From assembly GCA_945869505.1 (NCBI GenBank), contig CAMBOZ010000036.1, forward strand, positions 1 through 12,573: 12,573 bases of DNA, in the 5' to 3' direction. The position numbers and the translations under genes were made by a program. Source of the stretch: Bifidobacterium breve. GTDB taxonomy: Bacteria; Actinomycetota; Actinomycetes; Nanopelagicales; Nanopelagicaceae. The stretch's first letter is position 1, and the number at the start of each line of letters is the position of its first letter. Shown in pieces: positions 1 to 6,911 of the stretch. The notes under the pieces are model-generated. The model was not told the DNA's origin and did not search any database. It saw nothing but the letters and a program-made list of their open reading frames with translations.

Positions 1-1088
<1,088 letters not shown>

Positions 1089-1091
1089 CTA

Positions 1092-1097
1092 AGACTA
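1092..1097 (-). promoter_or_regulatory. Candidate leaderless -10 element of serC
   Basis: TAGTCT on the minus strand occupies exactly -12 to -7 relative to the A of the serC ATG. It matches the TANNNT pattern seen upstream of leaderless actinobacterial genes. Its first three bases are also the stop codon of pdxH. No purine-rich ribosome binding site lies between the two genes. A single hexamer match is weak evidence; the exact spacing, shared with other genes of this window, is what makes it worth listing. Confidence 0.35.
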
Positions 1098-1754
1098 CGG
1101 GTAGTAGCGAGTGATCTCCCACTCCGCGTTGCTGTTAGCCCGCTCATACCGCAAGCGATCGTGAAGCCGGGAATATCTGCCTTGCCAAAATTCAATACTG
1201 ATTGGCGTTACGCGATAGCCGCCCCAATGCGGTGGCTTCGGGACCGATGATCCTTCGGGCCACTTTTCAGATGCGCCAACAAATCTTTGTTCCAACTCTT
1301 CGCGAGATGCAAGCGGCGCTGATTGCGCGCTCGCCCATGCACCGATCTGGCTTGCCCATGGTCTGGTCAAGAAATATTCGGTTGATTCAACTTCGCTAAT
1401 CTTCTCTGCAAATCCACTAATAGAAACCTGACGTTCCATTGCAAACCAAGGAAATAGAAGTGTGACTTGTGAATTTAATTCGATCGCTTGTGCCTTGCGG
1501 GATGAATAATTTGTAAAGAATGTAAATCCACCTTCAGATATATCTTTTAATAAAACTGTTCTGGTCGAGATATGTTCTTTATCGCCGAGCGTCGAAAGGA
1601 CCATGGCATTTGGTTCGACGATAAAGGAATTTTCGGCGGCTTCTTTCAGCCAGTTAGCGAATGCGGCAAATGGGTCGGCCGGTAAATTCTCTAGCCCGAC
1701 CTCGCCATAAGAGCGGCGCATGGCACGGATGGCATCTCGATCGAGTTCGCTCAT
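1095..1754 (-). CDS. pdxH: Pyridoxine/pyridoxamine 5'-phosphate oxidase PdxH
   Basis: PdxH is an FMN-dependent cytoplasmic oxidase that turns PNP or PMP into pyridoxal 5'-phosphate, in PLP synthesis or salvage. From ATG 1754 it is 219 residues, normal for the family. Visible family blocks are EPNAMVLSTLG (48-58), the FMN-binding RTVLLKD (65-71) and FFTNYSSRK (79-87), RQVSISG (108-114), GAWAS.QS (138-145), PPHWGGYR (174-181) and the C-terminal EFWQGR.SRLHDR (188-200), whose Arg/His pair contacts the PLP phosphate. An in-frame GTG at 1772 adds six residues and has a poorly spaced AGGA before it, so the start is not settled. The ATG is preferred because MSELDRDAIRAMR fits the short N-terminus of relatives. 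It heads a two-gene unit with serC and is divergent from citA. In an organism using PdxST for de novo PLP, PdxH would act in salvage; that is inference. Confidence 0.93.
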   Translation of the reverse strand: MSELDRDAIRAMRRSYGEVGLENLPADPFAAFANWLKEAAENSFIVEPNAMVLSTLGDKEHISTRTVLLKDISEGGFTFFTNYSSRKAQAIELNSQVTLLFPWFAMERQVSISGFAEKISEVESTEYFLTRPWASQIGAWASAQSAPLASREELEQRFVGASEKWPEGSSVPKPPHWGGYRVTPISIEFWQGRYSRLHDRLRYERANSNAEWEITRYYP

Positions 1755-1840
1755 AGATGTATCGAACCTCACTTTCCTATCCGCGTCATCTTTAACCCAA
1801 AGTGGTGGTCAGCACCTCTCGAAAGGTGCAGAATTGGAGT
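1755..1840. promoter_or_regulatory. Divergent pdxH/citA promoter region with a -10-like hexamer before citA
   Basis: These 86 bases separate the chosen starts of pdxH and citA and must hold both promoters. Before citA, CAGAAT (1829-1834) lies at -12 to -7 of the ATG, keeping the key A at position 2 and T at position 6 of a -10 element. The GGAG at 1836-1839 is only one base from the ATG, too close to work as a Shine-Dalgarno site. No convincing -35 hexamer is visible for either gene. On the pdxH side no clean TANNNT is found at the leaderless spacing. Confidence 0.3.
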
Positions 1841-2956
1841 ATGTCAGATGATTTCAAACCAGGCCTGGAAGGCGTAATCGCCTTCGAATCACAAATTGCA
1901 GAACCAGATAAAGAAGGAAGTGCGCTTCGCTATCGCGGAGTTGATATCGACGACTTAGTCGGTCGCGTTACCTTCGGCAATGTTTGGGGTTTGCTCGTTG
2001 ACGATCAATTCAATCCTGGACTACCAAACGCTGCAACGTTTCCACTTCCAGTGCACTCAGGTGATGTGCGCGTAGATGTGCAATCAGCTATTGCAATGTT
2101 GGCACCGGCACGTGGATTTAAGCCACTGCTAGATATTTCTGACGAAGAAGCGCGCGACAATCTTGCCCAGACATCTGTAATGGTGCTTTCTTATTTAGCA
2201 CAAGCAGCTCGCGGCATCGTTGCGCCAGCAGTTCCAGATTCTGAAATTGATAAAGCGCACACAGTCGTCGAAAGAATGATGATTCGTTGGCGCGGTGAAC
2301 CAGATCCACTACACGTGCGCGCAATCGATGCTTACTTTGTATCCGCCGCAGAACACGGAATGAATGCATCAACATTTACTGGTCGCGTAATCGCATCAAC
2401 TGGTGCAGATGTTTGTGCTGCAATCTCTGGTGCAATTGGTGCAATGTCTGGCCCACTTCACGGTGGCGCACCATCTCGCGTTTTGCATATGATTGAAGAA
2501 GTTGAAAAGACTGGCGATGCAACTGCTTATGTAAAAGGTTTGCTAGATCGCAAAGAGCGCTTGATGGGATTCGGTCACCGCGTTTATCGCGCCGAAGATC
2601 CACGTGCGCGCACTCTTCGTCGCACCGCTAAGGAACTTAACGCTCCACGTTATGCCGTAGCTGAAGCACTAGAACAAGCAGCGCTTAAAGAACTTCGCGA
2701 ACGTCAACCAGATCGCGTGTTAGAAACAAACGTTGAATTCTGGGCAGCAATTATTTTGGACTTCGCACAAGTTCCTGCTCCACTATTTACTTCAATGTTT
2801 ACCGCAGCCCGCACCGCTGGCTGGTCGGCGCACATTCTCGAACAGAAGCGCACCGGTCGTTTGATCCGCCCATCTGCGCGCTATGTCGGTAAAGGCCCAC
2901 GCAAACCTGAAGAAGTCGACGGCTGGGATGGTTCCGTCGGCATGTTGCACAGCTAG
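1841..2956 (+). CDS. citA: Citrate synthase, actinobacterial 'citrate synthase 2' type
   Basis: This enzyme condenses acetyl-CoA with oxaloacetate to citrate at the entry of the TCA cycle. The 371-residue product has hallmarks of the actinobacterial CitA family: PGLEGVIAF at the N-terminus, EPDKEGSALRYRGVDIDDL, SAAEHGMNASTFTGRVIAST, GPLHGGAPSRV, GFGHRVYRAEDPRAR, ETNVEFWAA and the C-terminal AHILEQKRTGRLIRPSARYVG. The two catalytic histidines are H207 (LHGG) and H246 (GFGHRVY). The position of the classical catalytic Asp (NVDFYSG in E. coli GltA) is E299 here, in NVEFWAA. Start: GTG codons at 1802 and 1805 are in frame, but homologues begin shortly before PGLEG, so ATG 1841 is chosen. It has no usable Shine-Dalgarno but has a -10-like CAGAAT at the leaderless position. 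Side activity as 2-methylcitrate synthase cannot be excluded from sequence; no propionate genes are nearby. Confidence 0.93.
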   Translation: MSDDFKPGLEGVIAFESQIAEPDKEGSALRYRGVDIDDLVGRVTFGNVWGLLVDDQFNPGLPNAATFPLPVHSGDVRVDVQSAIAMLAPARGFKPLLDISDEEARDNLAQTSVMVLSYLAQAARGIVAPAVPDSEIDKAHTVVERMMIRWRGEPDPLHVRAIDAYFVSAAEHGMNASTFTGRVIASTGADVCAAISGAIGAMSGPLHGGAPSRVLHMIEEVEKTGDATAYVKGLLDRKERLMGFGHRVYRAEDPRARTLRRTAKELNAPRYAVAEALEQAALKELRERQPDRVLETNVEFWAAIILDFAQVPAPLFTSMFTAARTAGWSAHILEQKRTGRLIRPSARYVGKGPRKPEEVDGWDGSVGMLHS

Positions 2957-2993
2957 CCCAAGCGCGATTTAGCCCCCGAAGGGCAACCCCGCC

Positions 2994-3058
2994 GGTTTAT
3001 GAAAGGGCCTTTGCAACGCCCACGGTTTATAACAATTCTATAAATGAGCGCATAAACC
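2994..3058. repeat. Three GGTTTAT motifs upstream of malE (putative operator cluster)
   Basis: GGTTTAT occurs at 2994-3000 and 3024-3030 (both within the 8-bp direct repeat CGGTTTAT, start to start 30 bp) and inverted as ATAAACC at 3052-3058. Centre spacings are 30 and 28 bp, close to three helical turns. The middle copy also belongs to an inverted repeat, TTTATA (3026-3031), 7-base spacer, TATAAA (3039-3044). The cluster lies in the only long intergenic region of the window, just before the maltodextrin operon, so regulator binding is a reasonable guess. The regulator is not encoded here, and the third copy is shared with the terminator-like hairpin. Confidence 0.3.
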
Positions 3059-3082
3059 CTTGTTTAAAGGGGTTTTCGTTTG
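3054..3082 (+). terminator. Candidate intrinsic terminator downstream of citA
   Basis: AAACCCTT (3054-3061) can pair with AAGGGGTTT (3067-3075) with one bulged G, closing a short loop, followed by the T-rich run TTTTCGTTTGATCTT. It lies about 100 bp after the citA stop and before the presumed mal promoter, a sensible place to insulate the two units. The stem is A/T-rich at its base and imperfect, so confidence is moderate. Upstream (2957-3020) are smaller GC-rich hairpin possibilities such as GCCC/GGGC around 2972-2984 without a T-tract. Confidence 0.4.
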
Positions 3083-3108
3083 ATCTTAACCCCCAAATGT
3101 TATGGAAT
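3080..3108 (+). promoter_or_regulatory. Tentative mal operon promoter
   Basis: TTGATC (3080-3085) is separated by 17 bases from TGGAAT (3103-3108); the overlapping TATGGA (3101-3106) is an alternative -10. Neither -10 is strong: the first lacks A at position 2, the second lacks the final T. Either would give a 5' leader of roughly 45-50 nt before malE. That leader contains the direct repeat CTCATAC at 3123-3129 and 3141-3147 and a small ACCC/GGGT hairpin between them. Confidence 0.22.
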
Positions 3109-3153
3109 AGCCCCACTAGAGACTCATACCCTCGTGGGTTCTCATACATATTT

Positions 3154-3158
3154 GGAGG
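3154..3158 (+). promoter_or_regulatory. Strong Shine-Dalgarno site of malE
   Basis: GGAGG followed by four bases and then ATG at 3163. It is the best ribosome binding site in the window and decides the malE start against the longer in-frame reading from 3097, whose extra 22 residues precede a typical signal peptide. It fits the high protein output expected for a solute-binding protein. Confidence 0.8.
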
Positions 3159-3162
3159 AAAT

Positions 3163-4404
3163 ATGAATAAAAAGCGTATTGGTGTTGTCGGCGCAATCGC
3201 CGCAGCAGCTCTCGCGGTATCAGCGCTTGCAGTTCCATCTGCATTTGCTGCAAAGAAGTCAATCATAATCTGGGCTGATGAAACAAAGGGCCCCGCACTT
3301 GTAAAGCTCGTCAAGGACATGGAAAAGACAGTTCCTGGATACAAAGTTGATGTGAAATCTTTTGCTTCCTACACAGCTCTACAAGATGCTTGGGATAAAG
3401 CAACTGCAGCAACTGGTCCAGACCTTCTTCTTGGTGATGGCGCATTCGCAACAAAGGGCGCTAAGGCCGGAAACATCCAGTCACTAATTATCTCGACTTC
3501 CACACGTCAAGCATTCTCAAAGGGTGCATTCGACGCACTTTCTGTTAGCGGACGTATCTACGGTATTCCAACAGATGTTGATACAACAGCCATGATCTAC
3601 AACACTGCAATGTTTGCATCAGCGCCAAAGACTATTGGTGAAATCTACGATTACTACATCAAGAACAAGGCAACACTTACAAACGGCGTTTGCTCATTTA
3701 ACGGTTCTTGGGGCGCACAGCCAATGTTGACTGCACTCGGTGGCGGTGCTTGGGGTTACAAGAATGGCAAACCAGACTTCACAAATGTTGTCTTCAACTC
3801 AGCAGCATTTAAGTCAAACGTTGAGAAGTACCTAGTCGGTGCCGATGGCAAGACAAACGGCTTCTTCTCATACGATGGATGCGACACAGCATTTAAGGCT
3901 GGTAAGACTCCTATTGCTCTTGTTGGTGCTTGGAACATGTCCGGCGTCGAAGCGACAAGCGTTAAGTTTGCTTGGGGAGCACTTCCTGGTACAACTGCCG
4001 GCACTTTCGGCAAGCAATGGGGTGGAGTTTCAGGTGTTTACCTAACTTCTTATGCAACTACTCACGGAGTAAAGACTGGTGCGAATCAGCTACTCAACAA
4101 GTTCTTTGCAAGCGAAGCTGGTCAACTTTCATTCAATGAAGCTCAGAAAGATCAGCGCCCACTAGCGCACATCACAGCTGCTGCAAAGACAAAAGATAAG
4201 AACGCAGCAGGAATTGGCGCAGCATCTGTAAATTCAATTGGCCAAATCAACGGTGCTCTTGGAGACAAGACCGGTGGATCTGACTGGTATGCAGTTCTAG
4301 ATGACGCTATGAAAGACATCTTTGCAGGCAAAGATGTCAGCACTACTTTAGATAAGGGAGCAGCAGTTCTGAAGAAGAACTTTGCTAACCACGCTAAAGG
4401 ATAA
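3163..4404 (+). CDS. malE: Maltose/maltodextrin ABC transporter substrate-binding protein (MalE type), secreted
   Basis: This is the extracytoplasmic receptor that binds maltodextrins and delivers them to MalFG. The 413-residue precursor is close in length to E. coli MalE. It begins with a Sec signal peptide: MNKKR, a hydrophobic Ala/Val core to about residue 24, then a signal peptidase I-like site PSAFA before AKKS near residue 30. There is no lipobox cysteine, unusual for a binding protein of a Gram-positive. The mature part starts with SIIIWADETKGPALVKLV, and ATGPDLLLGDGAF near residue 80 fits the family-1 (MalE-like) solute-binding fold. The only cysteines are C177 and C240, a likely disulfide pair. 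The substrate is inferred from the following MalF/MalG, which closely resemble the E. coli maltose permeases, and from the amylase in the same operon. A strong GGAGG precedes the gene and a long hairpin follows it, consistent with higher expression than the permeases. Confidence 0.88.
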   Translation: MNKKRIGVVGAIAAAALAVSALAVPSAFAAKKSIIIWADETKGPALVKLVKDMEKTVPGYKVDVKSFASYTALQDAWDKATAATGPDLLLGDGAFATKGAKAGNIQSLIISTSTRQAFSKGAFDALSVSGRIYGIPTDVDTTAMIYNTAMFASAPKTIGEIYDYYIKNKATLTNGVCSFNGSWGAQPMLTALGGGAWGYKNGKPDFTNVVFNSAAFKSNVEKYLVGADGKTNGFFSYDGCDTAFKAGKTPIALVGAWNMSGVEATSVKFAWGALPGTTAGTFGKQWGGVSGVYLTSYATTHGVKTGANQLLNKFFASEAGQLSFNEAQKDQRPLAHITAAAKTKDKNAAGIGAASVNSIGQINGALGDKTGGSDWYAVLDDAMKDIFAGKDVSTTLDKGAAVLKKNFANHAKG

Positions 4405-4427
4405 GCAATAAGGAAATAGATCGTCAG

Positions 4428-4479
4428 AAAGGTGGGAGATGTACGAATATCTCGTATATCTCCCACCTTTTCTATTTTT
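4428..4479 (+). terminator. 19-bp intercistronic hairpin with T-tract between malE and malF
   Basis: The left arm at 4428-4446 starts AAAGGTGGGAGAT. It pairs with 4452-4470 over 19 consecutive positions, 18 Watson-Crick and one G-U (G4441 with T4457), around the five-base loop ATATC. It is followed by TCTATTTTTA. It lies 23 bp after the malE stop and 41 bp before the malF ATG. The structure looks like an intrinsic terminator, but because malF has no clear promoter of its own it is more likely a partial terminator and 3'-end stabiliser. Such a device sets malE mRNA above malFG mRNA, as intercistronic structures do in other binding-protein operons. Confidence 0.85.
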
Positions 4480-4502
4480 ACGCGCTAAATAATTGTCTAT
4501 AA

Positions 4503-4509
4503 AGGGGAG
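4503..4509 (+). promoter_or_regulatory. Shine-Dalgarno site of malF
   Basis: AGGGGAG ends two bases before the malF ATG at 4512; the AGGGG core is four bases away. It supports translation start at 4512. A TATAAA at 4498-4503 overlaps it and is too close to the ATG to be a promoter for a Shine-Dalgarno-led message. Confidence 0.6.
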
Positions 4510-4511
4510 CA

Positions 4512-6059
4512 ATGTTTTATAAGTTGGTCGGATTACGTGGCCCACTAGCCCTCTTTTTAAAGTATGGATTTTTGGGTGCTGCTGATGCCTTCATGATTTG
4601 GCTGATCTCAGCTGCTATAAATAAAAACTCATTCATTATTGCAGGCGTTGTTACCGCCGCACTCATTTTCTTAAATTATTCATTTATAACCAAGGGCTCA
4701 ATTCCTCTAAAATTTCTCGCAGTCGGTTTGGTGTTTTTCTCAATATTCGTTGTGACCCCAACAGGTTACACAATTTTAATGTCCACTTACAACTTTAAAA
4801 CCGGAAATGAAATTGCCAAGGCTGCTGCAATAGATGAGCTAATCAATAACGGAATTGTGTCGGATTCAGAAGGGACGGCTTACGATCTCTTTCTTGGTAA
4901 GACCAGCAACGGTAAATACGCTGGAATTTTAGAGAATCAAGTTACCAAGGAAATCCTGTACGCCGATGAAAGCGAAGTAAGGCCAGCTGCTGAGTCAGAA
5001 ATTTCTCGTGATATTTCCGGTTACATAACTGGTGCCAACGGAATCACGGCACTCACTGATGAAGAATTTGCTAATGATGATGCCGTAATCACTGCACTCC
5101 GTTTTCCACTCGGAGATGGCTCATTTGCCGCACCACAAGGCTCTAACGTGGCGGCGCGACTTATACAAAGCGTTATATACGACCCTGTCACAGATCAGTT
5201 AGAAAATATCGAATTAGGCATTACTTATATCGACAATGGCAATGGAAATTTCGTTGTAAAAGATGATCCGACAACGCGCTTGGAGCCAGGCTGGCGCACA
5301 TATTCGGGTTTCGATAACTTCAAATCACTCTTCTTAGATGAAAAGCTACGTAATCCATTTATTAAAGTATTTATTTGGACAATAGCCTTTGCATTCCTTT
5401 CTGTTGGCACCACCTTCGCGGTTGGAATGGCGCTTGCAATTGCTTTAGAAGCACCCATTAAATTCCGTAGGTTCTATCGTGGCTTTTTAATCTTGCCTTA
5501 TGCAATTCCAAGTTTTATGAGCATACTTATTTGGCGAGGATTGTTTAATAAGGAGTTTGGTGCAATAAATACTTTGCTGGGATTAGATATTGCTTGGTTC
5601 GAAACCCCGTGGCTTGCCCGATTTGCCGTGTTACTTGTGAATCTTTGGTTGGGCTTCCCATACATGTACTTAATAGGTAGCGGCGCGCTGCAATCCATTC
5701 CTGCCGAACTTGAAGAAGCGGCATCAATTGATGGAGCATCTGAGAAACAGACTTTTTACACAATTAAACTTCCGCTACTTCTACAGATTCTTGGCCCACT
5801 CTTAATCGCGAGTTTTGCTTTCAATTTTAATAATTTCAACATTATTTATCTGTTAACCGGTGGTGGACCTACCAATGCGATTGATGGCGAAGTCGCAGGC
5901 GCAACTGACATTTTGATTTCCTATGCGTACAAGACTGCCTTCGGATCAAACTTCCAGGATCTAGGACTTTCGAGCGCTATTTCTATGGTTATGTTTGTCA
6001 TTGTCGGAACTATGTCCATGTACACCCTGAAAAAGTCTAAGATAATGGACACGCTATGA
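4512..6059 (+). CDS. malF: Maltose/maltodextrin ABC transporter permease MalF with large extracytoplasmic loop
   Basis: MalF forms half of the membrane channel of the maltodextrin importer. The 515 residues match E. coli MalF (about 514) in length and layout. Hydrophobic segments lie near 16-35, 40-58 and 66-90. An extracytoplasmic loop of about 190 residues (roughly 91-282) corresponds to the E. coli P2 domain, then five more segments follow (near 283-311, 321-343, 368-390, 423-445, 480-505). The ATPase-docking EAA loop is EEAASIDGA with E402 to A409. Family blocks shared with E. coli MalF include LEPGW near the end of P2, LILPYAIPSFMSILI, NLWLGFPYMY, and IASFAFNFNNFNIIYLLTGGGP. The stop overlaps the malG start by four bases (ATGA), implying translational coupling. 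Many Gram-positive MalF relatives lack the P2 loop, so its presence here is notable. It works with MalE, MalG and a MalK-type ATPase not encoded in the window. Confidence 0.93.
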   Translation: MFYKLVGLRGPLALFLKYGFLGAADAFMIWLISAAINKNSFIIAGVVTAALIFLNYSFITKGSIPLKFLAVGLVFFSIFVVTPTGYTILMSTYNFKTGNEIAKAAAIDELINNGIVSDSEGTAYDLFLGKTSNGKYAGILENQVTKEILYADESEVRPAAESEISRDISGYITGANGITALTDEEFANDDAVITALRFPLGDGSFAAPQGSNVAARLIQSVIYDPVTDQLENIELGITYIDNGNGNFVVKDDPTTRLEPGWRTYSGFDNFKSLFLDEKLRNPFIKVFIWTIAFAFLSVGTTFAVGMALAIALEAPIKFRRFYRGFLILPYAIPSFMSILIWRGLFNKEFGAINTLLGLDIAWFETPWLARFAVLLVNLWLGFPYMYLIGSGALQSIPAELEEAASIDGASEKQTFYTIKLPLLLQILGPLLIASFAFNFNNFNIIYLLTGGGPTNAIDGEVAGATDILISYAYKTAFGSNFQDLGLSSAISMVMFVIVGTMSMYTLKKSKIMDTL

Positions 6060-6910
6060 GTAAGAAATTAGGAACTAACCACATTTGGAAGCACGCTCTA
6101 GCCATATCGCTGGTGTTATTCACCGCTTTTCCAATTTATGTTGTAATCGTTACCTCATTTGATCCAACCGGCGGAATATCCACCAGTTCTCTCTTGCCAG
6201 TTAAATTCTCATTTGATAATTACATGCTGTTATTTACTGATCCAAGAGTCCCGTATTGGGCGTGGATGAAAAATTCATTTATTATTGCCACGGCAACGGC
6301 AGTAACGTCCGTGGCCATAGGCGCTGCGGCAGCATTTGCCTTTAGCCGCTTGCGATTTAAGGGACGTAAAGTCGGTCTTAAAGCATTACTTCTGATCCAA
6401 GTCTTCCCAAGCTTCCTTTCACTCTCTGCAATTTATGTAATTATGGAACAAGTTTTCTTGATTACTCCAACATTTGGGTTGGGTAGCATCTGGGGTCTCT
6501 ACTTGATTTATATCGGTGGTGCACTTGGCGTTAACGTTTGGCTACTTAAGGGATTCCTCGACTCGATTCCACTTGAGTTAGATGAATCGGCCCGTTTAGA
6601 TGGCGCATCTGTGCCGCAAGTATTCTGGTTGATATTTTTGCCGCTTGCCGCACCGGTATTGGCGGTGATTGCAGTACTTTCATTTATCGGAACCTTCAAT
6701 GAATTTGTGCTTGCCTCGCTCTTTTTGCAAGATGTGGAGAACCGAACCGTTGCTGTAGGTCTTCAACAATTTGTGGGCGGCCAATACGTTGACACTTGGG
6801 GTCCATTTGCCGCCGGATCAATCATCGCCTCAATTCCGCTTGTAGTTATCTTCTTATCAATGCAAAGATTTATTATCGGCGGCTTAACTGCCGGTGCAAC
6901 GAAGGGTTGA
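6056..6910 (+). CDS. malG: Maltose/maltodextrin ABC transporter permease MalG
   Basis: This is the second channel subunit of the maltodextrin importer, 284 residues with about six membrane segments; the first is at about residues 12-33. The EAA loop is DESARLDGAS with E177 to A184, the docking site for the ATPase. The C-terminus, with FIIGGLTAGATKG, closely matches the end of E. coli MalG, which reaches into the substrate path; AVGLQQFVGGQY and WGPFAAGSIIASIP are also family blocks. The ATG overlaps the malF stop as ATGA and the amylase start follows the stop by one base, so all three are clearly co-transcribed. Maltose/maltodextrin specificity rests on overall similarity to MalG and on the amylase; trehalose or other alpha-glucosides remain possible. 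Confidence 0.93.
   Translation: MSKKLGTNHIWKHALAISLVLFTAFPIYVVIVTSFDPTGGISTSSLLPVKFSFDNYMLLFTDPRVPYWAWMKNSFIIATATAVTSVAIGAAAAFAFSRLRFKGRKVGLKALLLIQVFPSFLSLSAIYVIMEQVFLITPTFGLGSIWGLYLIYIGGALGVNVWLLKGFLDSIPLELDESARLDGASVPQVFWLIFLPLAAPVLAVIAVLSFIGTFNEFVLASLFLQDVENRTVAVGLQQFVGGQYVDTWGPFAAGSIIASIPLVVIFLSMQRFIIGGLTAGATKG
6902..6906 (+). promoter_or_regulatory. Shine-Dalgarno site inside malG for the amylase TTG start
   Basis: AAGGG at the very end of malG is five bases before TTG at 6912. This spacing selects the TTG, which begins a perfect signal peptide (MKKVSLFTAITIS), over the in-frame GTG at 6894 that would add six charged residues and has no ribosome binding site. Confidence 0.6.
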
Positions 6911-6911
6911 G

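Noticed and set aside
1802..1840. Upstream GTG starts for citA (1802, 1805)
   Set aside because: The extra residues match nothing in the family N-terminus, and ATG 1841 carries the leaderless -10-like signal.
3097..3162. Longer in-frame start for malE at 3097
   Set aside because: It adds 22 residues ahead of a typical signal peptide and has no ribosome binding site, while GGAGG stands four bases before ATG 3163.
2957..3162. Possible riboswitch in the region before malE
   Set aside because: Several small hairpins exist, but no conserved riboswitch core was recognised and a sugar importer is not a usual target.
4498..4503. TATAAA before malF as a separate promoter
   Set aside because: It overlaps the Shine-Dalgarno site, so a transcript from it would start at or past the ATG, and no -35 is seen.
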